From assembly GCA_017987115.1 (NCBI GenBank), contig JAGNUG010000021.1, positions 1-43,123 of the forward strand: a DNA stretch of 43,123 nt, given 5' to 3'. The notes under the pieces are model-generated. The model was not told the DNA's origin and ran no database searches. It saw nothing but the letters and a program-made list of their open reading frames with translations. Both the position numbers and the translations under genes were made by a program. Origin of the DNA: Flavobacteriales bacterium (GTDB lineage Bacteria; Bacteroidota; Bacteroidia; Flavobacteriales_F; PHOS-HE28). Below, piece by piece: positions 8,726-16,862 of the stretch (the first letter of the stretch is position 1; each line of letters starts with the position of its first letter).

Positions 8726-10651
8726 ATGAACTTCCGTTACACAACGTTAAGCATAGTAGCAATGGCCATTACGGGCAGCGCTATGGCTCAGCTTGCTACC
8801 CCGCGTAGTGCTGTGCATAATTTCGGCCCATCTGCTGAAACCCAATTGACCCCACGCGCACCACAACATGCAGTGGCGAATGCACAACGCGGTAATGGCG
8901 TAGTCTTCTCAGAAGACTTTGCGAACGGTATCGATGGTAATAATGGCATAGGGCCTTGGACCGTTGAAGGACCGAACGGGAATATCTGGAAATTCCAAAA
9001 CACTGGACCAAATGGAGCATATACCACTGGCAATCAATACATTGCATCCACTACGGCTGCGAATGGTGCAGCGATCTTTGCTTCGGATTCAGCGAATACG
9101 GATTGGAGCGTGACACCCATAGTGATCGTTGCTTCGCCGGTGAATTGGGAAGCTTCCTTGGTTTCTCCGTTGATGGATCTCAGTGCATCACCATATGTGG
9201 AGATCGAATTCCAGCAGCGTTCCAGGTTCTGCTGCGATGAATCTCCATTTTTCCTTGAAGTAAGTACTGATGGTGGTTTTTCATGGCCGACCGCGATCCT
9301 GACCAACCCTGGATTACCATTGAACCAGGGAGCGCCAGGAGTTGCTGGTGGACCCGTTACTACGGAGACCCGTGTGTTCAACCTGTCCTCAGCCATCGCT
9401 GCTGATCCAGCCAACGTAAAGATCCGTTTCCGCCATAATAGCGAATCCGGAACATCGCATTACTTCTGGCAGTTGGATGATATTGAGATCCGTATGGTAG
9501 GGGAATTCGACCTGCGCTTGGTCTCTGCTGCCAATACCTCATTTGACCTCGCCGCAGCTGCTACCTATGATTCATTGGCATATACGATCTTCTCATTCAA
9601 CCAATTGCGTCCTTTGGGATTGAACATGACCGTTCTGAACAACGGTTCAATGGCACAAACAGATGCTGTTGCGAACTTTACCGTGATCGAGGGAAGCAAT
9701 ACCGTATTGGATCAGGACCAACCTGTTCCTGATTTCCTACCTGGTGAAGAACGCGTGGTTTTCGTCAATCCTGACTTTACACCACCTGCAGTAGCTGGTA
9801 CGTACAACGTCGACTATTCGATCACTTCCAGCGCTGTCGATCCTGTTGCGGACAACACGGGCAGTTCCTCTTTCAAAGTGGATGCTAACATTTATGCACG
9901 GGATGGTGGATCAGCCAGTGGATATGAGGATGGTGATGGAGCCGGTGGTGTATTCATTTTCGGCAACATGTTCTACGCGTCGAGCACCGCTGATCTCTAC
10001 AGTATTTCAGTTCTTTTAGGAGCACAATCCGTAGTAGGTGACCTAGTGGTTGGACAAGTGCGTGCTACTGATGAAGACTTCAGCCTTATTGCTTCTACCG
10101 AGGAGGTGGAGATAACCGCTGCCATGTTGAATGGTACCGGTGGCACGAACTTTACAGAACTGTTGTTCAGCTCACCATTCCTGGTTGAGGAAGGAATGGA
10201 CTATTTGATCGCGATCGAAGTTTATGGTAGCGCTCGAATTGGAGTTAGCGGTACAAGTGAAGCACAAACTTCATTCATCTATTACAACAGCCCAACACAG
10301 GGTGAGGATTGGTTCTACACGACCACAACTCCGATGGTGCGTATGAATTTCGATGCTACCGTAGGCATCGAAGAAAGCGATCTTTCCAGTGGTGTTGGTC
10401 TGGGACAGAACATTCCGAATCCTGCCAATGGCACAACAATGATCCCTTACGCGTTAGAGGTTCCTGCAACAGTGAACTTTGAAGTGCGTGATCTCAGTGG
10501 AAAACTTGTTCAATCCATAAACCAAGGAAAGCGTGGTGCTGGTTCATACCGCATTACGATGGACACCAGCGCATTGAGTGAAGGTGCTTACACGTATACC
10601 ATCATTGCTGGTGATGTGAAGCAGACCAAACGGATGACGGTGGTTCGCTGA
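8726..10651 (+). CDS. Secreted T9SS protein, choice-of-anchor J type
   Basis: A 641-residue protein with signal peptide MNFRYTTLSIVAMAITGSAM then AQ. Residues about 55-260 (VVFSEDFANGIDGNNGIGPW to FWQLDDIEIRM) form a jelly-roll domain of the choice-of-anchor J kind. A CARDB-like region follows (LRPLGLNMTVLNNGSMAQTD), then a second beta-rich region repeated in the upstream paralogue (both have YDS or GYSVMA-like openings before a serine-rich strand). It ends in a type A T9SS sorting domain (LGQNIPNPANGTTMIPY to QTKRMTVVR). The role is unknown; adhesion or surface binding is an inference from the domain class. A strong terminator follows immediately. Confidence 0.87.
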   Translation: MNFRYTTLSIVAMAITGSAMAQLATPRSAVHNFGPSAETQLTPRAPQHAVANAQRGNGVVFSEDFANGIDGNNGIGPWTVEGPNGNIWKFQNTGPNGAYTTGNQYIASTTAANGAAIFASDSANTDWSVTPIVIVASPVNWEASLVSPLMDLSASPYVEIEFQQRSRFCCDESPFFLEVSTDGGFSWPTAILTNPGLPLNQGAPGVAGGPVTTETRVFNLSSAIAADPANVKIRFRHNSESGTSHYFWQLDDIEIRMVGEFDLRLVSAANTSFDLAAAATYDSLAYTIFSFNQLRPLGLNMTVLNNGSMAQTDAVANFTVIEGSNTVLDQDQPVPDFLPGEERVVFVNPDFTPPAVAGTYNVDYSITSSAVDPVADNTGSSSFKVDANIYARDGGSASGYEDGDGAGGVFIFGNMFYASSTADLYSISVLLGAQSVVGDLVVGQVRATDEDFSLIASTEEVEITAAMLNGTGGTNFTELLFSSPFLVEEGMDYLIAIEVYGSARIGVSGTSEAQTSFIYYNSPTQGEDWFYTTTTPMVRMNFDATVGIEESDLSSGVGLGQNIPNPANGTTMIPYALEVPATVNFEVRDLSGKLVQSINQGKRGAGSYRITMDTSALSEGAYTYTIIAGDVKQTKRMTVVR

Positions 10652-10672
10652 TCGGGATATATCTTTAACATG

Positions 10673-10710
10673 GAACGCCCATTGGTTTGACCAATGGGCG
10701 TTCTGCTTTT
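10673..10710 (+). terminator. Intrinsic terminator after the tandem T9SS genes
   Basis: GAACGCCCATTGGT (10673-10686), a 3-base loop, and the exact complement to 10703 form a 14-bp stem, followed by TGCTTTT. It ends the upstream genes and separates them from the convergent Mla operon. Confidence 0.85.
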
Positions 10711-10724
10711 ACAACGATCAGATG

Positions 10725-11501
10725 CTAGTCAAGTGCGCCTGGATCCTTTATCAAGACTTTCTTCACTATTCGCATAAGACCTCCTGCGAAGATGAATTCG
10801 TTCAGCTCGGCATTGTCACTGTTCATTAGTTCATTCCGCGTTCCTTGCCACCAGTTCTGACCTTTATGGATGAACATGATGTTCTCACCGGTCTCCATTA
10901 CTGAATTCATGTCGTGAGTTATAATAATGGTCGTTGTGTTGAACTCCACTGTCAATTCCTTGATCAATTCATCGATCAGAATACTTGTCTGTGGATCCAG
11001 GCCACTATTCGGTTCATCAACAAAAAGGTACTCCGGGGTCATTGCAATGGCGCGTGCAATACCAACACGCTTCTGCATTCCACCACTCAACTCGGACGGA
11101 AAGAGACGATCCTTGTCGAGTATGTTCACGCGTTTCAAACAAAAATGTGCGCGATCCTCCATTTCACTTTTGGACATGTCCGAGAACATCTGCAGCGGGA
11201 ACATTACGTTCTGCATTACACTCAGGCTATCGAACAACGCAGAACCTTGGAACAACATTCCGATCCGCTGACGGATCTCCCGCTGTTCGTCGGGCCCCAT
11301 ATCATGAAAGCTCTTGCCTTCGTAAAGGACCGAACCTTCATTGGGTTTGTGTAACCCTACGATGCACTTTGCAAGCACGCTCTTACCCGATCCGCTCTTA
11401 CCAATGATCTGGTTGATCTTACCTTTTCGGAATTGCGCACTGATATTGCTAAGTACTTGCACCGAGCCGAATCGTTTCGATAAGTTCTTTACCTCGATCA
11501 T
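10725..11501 (-). CDS. mlaF: Mla-type lipid ABC transporter, ATP-binding protein
   Basis: ATPase subunit of a Mla/Ttg2/YrbF-type importer or exporter that moves lipids between membranes. In 258 residues the Walker A motif GKSGSGKS (34-41), the signature LSGGMQKR (138-145) and Walker B YLFVDEP (158-164) are intact. The LSGGMQKRVGIARAIAM and PNSGLDPQTSILIDELI segments are characteristic of the MlaF family. It sits 6 bp downstream of its permease partner on the same strand. No mlaD-type substrate-binding gene is next to it here; in Bacteroidota it is often elsewhere. Confidence 0.92.
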   Translation of the reverse strand: MIEVKNLSKRFGSVQVLSNISAQFRKGKINQIIGKSGSGKSVLAKCIVGLHKPNEGSVLYEGKSFHDMGPDEQREIRQRIGMLFQGSALFDSLSVMQNVMFPLQMFSDMSKSEMEDRAHFCLKRVNILDKDRLFPSELSGGMQKRVGIARAIAMTPEYLFVDEPNSGLDPQTSILIDELIKELTVEFNTTTIIITHDMNSVMETGENIMFIHKGQNWWQGTRNELMNSDNAELNEFIFAGGLMRIVKKVLIKDPGALD

Positions 11502-11507
11502 CCGGAC

Positions 11508-12248
11508 TCAGATCAACAACACTTGCGTTAGCGCATAGTTCGCAATGAGGATCACCACATTACTATAAACAACTGCTCTTGTGCTGCTCACGCCGACCTC
11601 GCGCGTACCGCCAGTGGTGTAATACCCTTGATACGCGGAAACGGTCGCAATGATGAATGCAAATACAACGGTCTTGATCAACGCATAGGTAACGTGGTAA
11701 GGATTGAAGTCCGACTGGATCCCTTGAATAAAATCCGCACCACCAACGATCCCTGTACCTACTCCGGCGAGATAGCCACCGAGTATGCTCAGGAACATGG
11801 AAATGATCACAAGAAATGGGTTCATCAGAATGGAAGCCACGATCTTGGGCAGGATCAAGTAACCGGCGCTGTTCACGCCCATGATATCCAACGCATCGAT
11901 CTGTTCCTTAACACGCATGGAGCCAATTTCAGCGGCAATATTGGAACCGACCTTACCGGCCAGAATGAGCGAAATGATCGTGGGACTAAACTCCAGGATC
12001 GTGCTTTGACGAACCGCAAATCCTACGATATACTCCTGGATCAAAGGGCTATCCATGTTGGTCTTGGTCTGGATGGTAACCACCGCACCCATGAACAAGG
12101 AGAGCAGGGCCACTATACCTAAACTATTGACACCCAGCAGGTCCATCTCCTCCAAAGTCCGTCTCCAGTAGAGTTTTAACCGCTCAGGCCGGCTAAAGGT
12201 CTCCTTAAGCAGCATGAAATAGCGGCCAATATGGAATAATACGGTCAT
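11508..12248 (-). CDS. mlaE: MlaE-type ABC transporter permease
   Basis: Membrane permease of the Mla/YrbE family, 246 residues. Family features are the early GAVVTIQTKTNM segment, ILEFSPTIISLILAGKVGSNIAAEIGSMRVKEQIDALDIMGVN in the middle (the E-I-G-x-M-x-V-x-E-Q-I-D-A-L signature of this family), and a hydrophobic C-terminus ending in LTQVLLI. It is the first gene of the two-gene operon with mlaF and is divergent from the small lipoprotein gene at 12347. Confidence 0.92.
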   Translation of the reverse strand: MTVLFHIGRYFMLLKETFSRPERLKLYWRRTLEEMDLLGVNSLGIVALLSLFMGAVVTIQTKTNMDSPLIQEYIVGFAVRQSTILEFSPTIISLILAGKVGSNIAAEIGSMRVKEQIDALDIMGVNSAGYLILPKIVASILMNPFLVIISMFLSILGGYLAGVGTGIVGGADFIQGIQSDFNPYHVTYALIKTVVFAFIIATVSAYQGYYTTGGTREVGVSSTRAVVYSNVVILIANYALTQVLLI

Positions 12249-12329
12249 CCAGGGAATTGAAAGGGCTAAAATTAGTTGTTGCGGTTCATCTCACTGACCA
12301 AGAAGGGTCAACACATGAATGTGTATCCG

Positions 12330-12337
12330 TAATTTCG
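12330..12337 (+). promoter_or_regulatory. Possible -7 box TAATTTCG
   Basis: TAATTTCG, a one-base variant of TAnnTTTG, ends 9 bases before the ATG at 12347. It supports that start over the upstream in-frame TTG at 12257. Confidence 0.35.
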
Positions 12338-12346
12338 GGGTCTCTG

Positions 12347-12586
12347 ATGAGCACCCGCACACCCAACTCGCTGATCCTCAAGACGCTGATCATTATACTG
12401 GTCATATTAAGCGTAACTTCCTGTAATTCAAGACCTTCCAAATATCGAAAGAAAAAAGAGTGCGATTGCCCCAAATGGAACCATCGGAAATTACCTTTGG
12501 ACAATGGTGTACATGCTAATTTGGACCACCATAAGGCCTATATCACAAACTCTCAGGTGAACAAATTGACCGCGATCGGCTCTTAA
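12347..12586 (+). CDS. Small lipoprotein with CDCPKW motif
   Basis: A 79-residue predicted lipoprotein. A hydrophobic stretch (LILKTLIIILVILSVTSC) ends in a lipobox-like LSVTSC with the lipidated Cys at 26. The mature part is short and basic (RPSKYRKKKECDCPKWNHRK), with two close cysteines. I chose the ATG at 12347 rather than an in-frame TTG at 12257 because it leaves a normal signal peptide and a promoter-like box just upstream. The stop is 4 bp from the SprT-like gene, suggesting co-expression. I recall similar short lipoproteins in other Bacteroidota, but the function is unknown. Confidence 0.65.
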   Translation: MSTRTPNSLILKTLIIILVILSVTSCNSRPSKYRKKKECDCPKWNHRKLPLDNGVHANLDHHKAYITNSQVNKLTAIGS

Positions 12587-12590
12587 TTAA

Positions 12591-13223
12591 ATGGTACACT
12601 TATCCGACATCGATAAACTTCGAAAACACATTCCTTCAGGAGCGTATCCTATCGTTGTACAATGGTTGCGTCGAAACCCTGTACAACTTAGCATTGTTCG
12701 TCCACGCCAAACCAAGTTAGGTGATTACCGCAGCGCGATAAACGGAAAACCGCATCGCGTAACGGTGAACAATGATCTGAACAAATATGCATTTCTCGTA
12801 ACGTTGATCCATGAGTTTGCACATTATACGACTTGCGTAACCAGCAAACGTTGGTTGCAACCGCACGGAACCAAATGGAAGAACGAATACCATCGGTTGA
12901 TGCGACCGTTCATGTCGCGCAGCGTTTTTCCAGCTGATGTTCTGAAAGCGTTGGAACATCATTTATACGATGCTCCTGCCAGCAGTTGTACGGACATCGA
13001 TCTGATGCGCGTGTTGCGTAAGTATGATCGCGAACCACGTCCGATGCTGGAGGAATTGGAGGATCGTTCCGTTTTCCGGTTCAACGAAAAGATCTTCGTA
13101 AAAGGTCCGCAGATGCGGCGGCGTTATAAGTGTCACTGTCTTAATGATCGTCGTCTTTACTTCATTGACCCATTGGCTGAAGTACACGTGCATGGTCCAA
13201 TGATCGCACGTAAAGCATCGTAG
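12591..13223 (+). CDS. SprT-like zinc metallopeptidase domain protein
   Basis: A 210-residue SprT-like/gluzincin protein. The zinc site HEFAH (H74, E75, H78) follows a hydrophobic helix (YAFLVTLIHEFAHYT), with a likely third ligand downstream in QPHGTKWKNEYHRLM (H92). The C-terminal YKCHCLNDRRLYFIDPLAEV resembles the treble-clef region of SprT proteins but shows only one close Cys pair. SprT/Spartan relatives act on DNA-protein crosslinks in eukaryotes; the bacterial role is not established. It is flanked by the CDCPKW lipoprotein gene and manC on the same strand. Confidence 0.82.
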   Translation: MVHLSDIDKLRKHIPSGAYPIVVQWLRRNPVQLSIVRPRQTKLGDYRSAINGKPHRVTVNNDLNKYAFLVTLIHEFAHYTTCVTSKRWLQPHGTKWKNEYHRLMRPFMSRSVFPADVLKALEHHLYDAPASSCTDIDLMRVLRKYDREPRPMLEELEDRSVFRFNEKIFVKGPQMRRRYKCHCLNDRRLYFIDPLAEVHVHGPMIARKAS

Positions 13224-13245
13224 AACTTCGGCTGTCAATTTCATC

Positions 13246-14337
13246 ATGACGAATAAACATACCTACTGCGTGATCATGGCAGGCGGCGTCGGAAGCCGTT
13301 TTTGGCCAATGAGCCGTAGTGTTTACCCAAAACAGTTCTTGGATTTTTTGGGACTTGGTCGCACGTTGTTGCAGATGACCTATGATCGTTTTCTTGCGAT
13401 CTGTCCACCCGAGAACATCTACATCGTAACGAATGCACAATACGCGGATCTGGTACGTGAGCAACTTCCGGGACTGAAGGCACATCAGGTCCTGTTGGAA
13501 CCAAGTCGTCGGAATACTGCGCCTTGTGTGGCCTATGCGAATCATGTTATTGCCGCGCGCGATCCGGAGGCATTGATCGTAGTGGCACCGAGTGATCACT
13601 TGGTGATGAAAGAAGAAGCATTCCAGGAAACGTTGCGAATTGCCTTGGATGAAGCGAACAGTGGAGACCGATTGGTGACATTGGGAATTACACCAAGCCG
13701 TCCGGATACCGGTTATGGTTACATTCAATATGTCGAAGGCACCGATACGGTACATGCGCGTGTAAAAAAGGTGAAGACCTTTACAGAAAAGCCCGATCTG
13801 GAAACAGCGGAGCGATTCATTCAGAGTGGTGATTTCCTGTGGAACGCAGGCATTTTCATCTGGAGCGTTAAGAGCATCATGAAGGCATTTTCGGAACACC
13901 TTCCGGAAATGGAAGCACGTTTCGCAGAAGGTGCGAAGAGCTATGGCACAGAGAACGAACGTTCGTTCATTGAGAGTACCTATGCCGATTGTGCGAATGT
14001 CAGCATCGACTATGGCATCATGGAAAAAGCGAAGAACGTATTCACGGTGGTAAGTGAATTCGGATGGAGCGATCTAGGTACCTGGGGCAGCTTGTTCACC
14101 CACATGGATAAGGATGACAATGGCAACGCTGCTGTCGGCGATAACGTTAGGCTTTACGACTGTAAGGACAATATGGTACACGTACACGATGGCCGTTTAA
14201 TGGTATTGCAAGGCTTGGAGGATTACATCGTTGTGAGCACCAAAGAAGCATTGTTGGTCTGCCGTAAGCAGGACGAACAGCAGATCAAGCAATTCGTGAA
14301 CGACCTTACCGCAGAGAGCGGCCCCAAATACGTTTAG
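13246..14337 (+). CDS. manC: Mannose-1-phosphate guanylyltransferase
   Basis: Makes GDP-mannose from mannose-1-phosphate and GTP for surface glycans. It has 363 residues, the length of the nucleotidyltransferase-only form without the C-terminal isomerase domain of bifunctional ManC. The nucleotide-binding signature GGVGSRFWPMSR (13-24) followed by YPKQFL (27-32) is canonical. PSRRNTAPCV, VVAPSDHLV, FTEKPD, FLWNAGIFIW and SIDYGIMEKA are also present. It lies 22 bp after the SprT-like gene, an arrangement I recall in other Bacteroidota. Confidence 0.95.
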   Translation: MTNKHTYCVIMAGGVGSRFWPMSRSVYPKQFLDFLGLGRTLLQMTYDRFLAICPPENIYIVTNAQYADLVREQLPGLKAHQVLLEPSRRNTAPCVAYANHVIAARDPEALIVVAPSDHLVMKEEAFQETLRIALDEANSGDRLVTLGITPSRPDTGYGYIQYVEGTDTVHARVKKVKTFTEKPDLETAERFIQSGDFLWNAGIFIWSVKSIMKAFSEHLPEMEARFAEGAKSYGTENERSFIESTYADCANVSIDYGIMEKAKNVFTVVSEFGWSDLGTWGSLFTHMDKDDNGNAAVGDNVRLYDCKDNMVHVHDGRLMVLQGLEDYIVVSTKEALLVCRKQDEQQIKQFVNDLTAESGPKYV

Positions 14338-14381
14338 TACTGAATAGCAGTCAAATACACGATAGAAAGATCACGTTTCTT

Positions 14382-14735
14382 GTGATCTTGGGATCAGTGA
14401 CCCTCGTTCTTGGGGTATTCTATTTCATTGACCCTGCTTCAGGTCGGCTTTTTTCTTGCCCGTTGAATGAACTCACAGGACTTCTTTGCCCAGGATGCGG
14501 TTCTCAACGCGCATTGCACGCATTATTGCATGGAGAACCGTTTGCTGCTATGCATCACAATCCACTGACTTCCATAGGTATTCCGGCATTGGGCATTCAA
14601 CTGGTCTTGAATCGGGCTTGGTCCGGCAAGGCTTGGCCTGAACTACCAAAATGGAGCGTTATCTCTTGGATGATCGTTATCGGAGGCTGGGGGATCTTAC
14701 GCAATATGCCCGTCTTTAGTGGCTTAGGCAGCTAA
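14382..14735 (+). CDS. DUF2752 small membrane protein
   Basis: A 117-residue protein with three hydrophobic segments. It carries the DUF2752 signature: DPASGRLFSCPLNELTGLLCPGCGSQRALHALLHGE, with the conserved C-P-G-C-G-x-x-R-A core and later MHHNPL. The family function is unknown. The start is uncertain. The GTG at 14382 is the first standard start codon near the end of manC, but the frame is open further upstream and the GTG lies inside a hairpin (14367-14389). Confidence 0.75.
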   Translation: MILGSVTLVLGVFYFIDPASGRLFSCPLNELTGLLCPGCGSQRALHALLHGEPFAAMHHNPLTSIGIPALGIQLVLNRAWSGKAWPELPKWSVISWMIVIGGWGILRNMPVFSGLGS

Positions 14736-14767
14736 GCCCCTTACCTTGCACCATTCACTTCGGCGAA

Positions 14768-15922
14768 TTGACCAGAATCACCGCATCTCCCTCCACCGTG
14801 CCAGCATTTGAATTGATCACTGAACCGGAAGCCCTGAAAAAGCTTACGACCCATTTGGCCCCTACCCAGGTGCTTGCTTTGGATACCGAAGCAAGCAGTT
14901 TTCATCGGTACACGGAGCGTGTCTGTTTGATCCAGTTGAGCAATAGGGATCACACATGGTTGGTAGATCCCTTGTCGGTTGAGAATTTGGATGATCTCGG
15001 GATCCTATTGGCCGATCCAGCGATGGAGGTCGTTATCCATGATGCGGACTATGATCTTCGGATCCTAGCGAAGCATCATAAGATCCGTGTATCCAATATT
15101 TTCGATACGCTTGTTGCTGCCGAATTGGTGAACGAACCGGAGATCGGTCTCGCTGCATTGTTGAAGAAATACAAAGGGCTTCAGATCGATAAGAAATTCC
15201 AGAAAGCCGATTGGAGCAAACGTCCGTTGCCGCAGGACATGTTGGATTATGCTGCTGGGGATACCAGCGACCTGATCGAATTACGCGATATTCTGAAGGA
15301 CCAGTTGATCGCTAAAGGAAGATGGACCTGGGCCGAAGAAGAATTCGCTTTGCTCACGGACATGCCATACAATACGCCAGCAAAAGTGGAACCTGCATTC
15401 ATACGTATGAAAGGTGCCAAGACCTTGAAACCAGCTCAGCTCGCCGTTCTGTGTGAAGTGCATGCATGGCGTGAGAAAGTTGCTGAGCGGATGGATCGTG
15501 CCCCGTTCATGGTTGTCGGCAACAATACGTTGCTTGCTATTGCAGCGCACCCACCATCAAGCGTAAAGGAATTGGCCAAAGTTGCTGGCATGGGCGATAG
15601 AATAATGGTACGCTATGGTAAAGCCATAATGGATGCCATTAAAAAGGGACAGGCTGTACCGAAAGACCAATGGCCCCGCGTAGAAAGGCCCAAACGTTAT
15701 GCGCGAGATGATGATCACGAGGAACGCGTGAAACGCTTGAAGGTCGTGCGCGAAAAGTTGATGGTGGATCACGATCTGAAACCTGGAATCATCGGTGCGA
15801 ATCAATTGTTGGCGGATATTGCACGCACGCTTCCCGGCGATCTGGAAGCGTTAGCTGCATTACCGGGGATCCGCAAGTACCAAGTTGCGAACTTCGGCGC
15901 GGATCTGTTGAAGGCCCTTTGA
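14768..15922 (+). CDS. rnd: Ribonuclease D
   Basis: 3'-5' exoribonuclease for stable RNA processing, 384 residues, the usual length. The DEDD exonuclease motifs are visible: LALDTEASSF (D38, E40), VVIHDADYDLRIL and YAAGDTSDLIEL. Two HRDC-type helical domains follow, the first around LAVLCEVHAWREKVAERMDRAPF and a second ending PGDLEALAALPGIRKYQV. The start is a TTG at 14768; I see no ATG nearby that would keep the N-terminus, and the first 15 residues are poorly conserved in kind. Confidence 0.9.
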   Translation: MTRITASPSTVPAFELITEPEALKKLTTHLAPTQVLALDTEASSFHRYTERVCLIQLSNRDHTWLVDPLSVENLDDLGILLADPAMEVVIHDADYDLRILAKHHKIRVSNIFDTLVAAELVNEPEIGLAALLKKYKGLQIDKKFQKADWSKRPLPQDMLDYAAGDTSDLIELRDILKDQLIAKGRWTWAEEEFALLTDMPYNTPAKVEPAFIRMKGAKTLKPAQLAVLCEVHAWREKVAERMDRAPFMVVGNNTLLAIAAHPPSSVKELAKVAGMGDRIMVRYGKAIMDAIKKGQAVPKDQWPRVERPKRYARDDDHEERVKRLKVVREKLMVDHDLKPGIIGANQLLADIARTLPGDLEALAALPGIRKYQVANFGADLLKAL

Positions 15923-15944
15923 TACACAGTAACACCATTCGGGT

Positions 15945-15958
15945 GTGATGTACATCAC
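15945..15958. promoter_or_regulatory. Crp-like palindrome upstream of the TauE/persulfide-dioxygenase operon
   Basis: GTGATGTACATCAC is a perfect 14-bp palindrome with CRP-like GTGA half-sites. Its centre (15951.5) is 29.5 bp before the first base of the -7 box at 15981. That places it near -40, the class II activator position. The same geometry occurs at two other promoters of the cassette (19046-19059 and 19089-19102). Confidence 0.7.
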
Positions 15959-15980
15959 GTTCGTCCAATGGTCAGACCTG

Positions 15981-15988
15981 TAGATTTG
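15981..15988 (+). promoter_or_regulatory. -7 box TAGATTTG for the TauE operon
   Basis: An exact match to TAnnTTTG, 42 bases before the ATG at 16031. There is no -33 TTG at the usual place, which fits a promoter that depends on an activator bound at 15945-15958. Confidence 0.6.
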
Positions 15989-16030
15989 CAGCACGTAAGG
16001 GAAAACGTGATCCGTTGTTCCTGATCGCGC

Positions 16031-16828
16031 ATGGAGATAGTAGGTTACATAGGAGCACTGGCAATGGGCATTACGCTCGGTTTGTTCGGTGGTGGCGGAT
16101 CAATTCTTATCGTTCCCATACTGGTCTACCTTTTCGGGCAGGACCCCATTACCGCTACGGGTCTTTCGTTGTTCATTGTAGGAACCACGAGCGCTGTCGG
16201 ATCCTTCACCCATCACCGGCAAAGCAACATCCATTGGAGAACTGCTTTTCTATTCGGTGCCTCTTCCGTGATCAGCGTATTCGCAACGCGGTATTGGTTG
16301 ATCCCGGCACTGCCTGATCCATTGCTCATTCTCGGCAGCGTTTCTGTTGGCAAGGGCACTGCGATACTTGTGCTGTTCGCGCTGCTAATGTTGCTTGCTT
16401 CCGTATCCATGATCCGGAAACGAATTGAACGCAACGACCAGCGAAAACAGGGATCAAGTCCAATGGCGCTATTGGTTATCGGCCTACTTTCCGGACTGAT
16501 CACCGGTATACTCGGCGCGGGTGGTGGCTTCTTGATCGTACCGGCGTTGGTGCTTCTTGCAGGGCTTGATATGAAAAAAGCCGTAGGCACATCCCTGTTG
16601 TTGATCACCGTAAATGCCTTTATCGGTTTCATCGGAGATCCAGATATCCACATCAAAGAGCATTACACGATCCTATTACCGCTATTGACCCTCGCTATCC
16701 TGGGAACGATCCTAGGCAGCCAATTGTCGAAACGGATCGATGGAGAACGGCTTCGTCCTATCTTCGGGTGGTTCGTTCTGTCAATGGGGGTCATCATCAT
16801 GATCAAAGAACTATGGATCCTCAAGTAA
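16031..16828 (+). CDS. TauE/SafE family sulfite/sulfur-compound exporter
   Basis: A 265-residue membrane protein with about eight hydrophobic segments and the internal two-fold repeat typical of TauE/SafE. GITLGLFGGGGSILIVPILVYLFG near residue 14 is matched by GLITGILGAGGGFLIVPALVLLAG near residue 157. The family exports sulfite, sulfoacetate or related anions. It is the first gene of the unit with the persulfide dioxygenase-rhodanese fusion 34 bp downstream. The likely role is removal of sulfite or thiosulfate made by that enzyme; the substrate is inferred from context. Confidence 0.88.
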   Translation: MEIVGYIGALAMGITLGLFGGGGSILIVPILVYLFGQDPITATGLSLFIVGTTSAVGSFTHHRQSNIHWRTAFLFGASSVISVFATRYWLIPALPDPLLILGSVSVGKGTAILVLFALLMLLASVSMIRKRIERNDQRKQGSSPMALLVIGLLSGLITGILGAGGGFLIVPALVLLAGLDMKKAVGTSLLLITVNAFIGFIGDPDIHIKEHYTILLPLLTLAILGTILGSQLSKRIDGERLRPIFGWFVLSMGVIIMIKELWILK

Positions 16829-16862
16829 GGAGAGGAACTCATGAACGACAAAAACAGAGAAA

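Noticed and set aside
12257-12346. TTG start at 12257 for the small lipoprotein
   Set aside because: It places 30 extra residues before the signal peptide and starts upstream of the likely promoter box.
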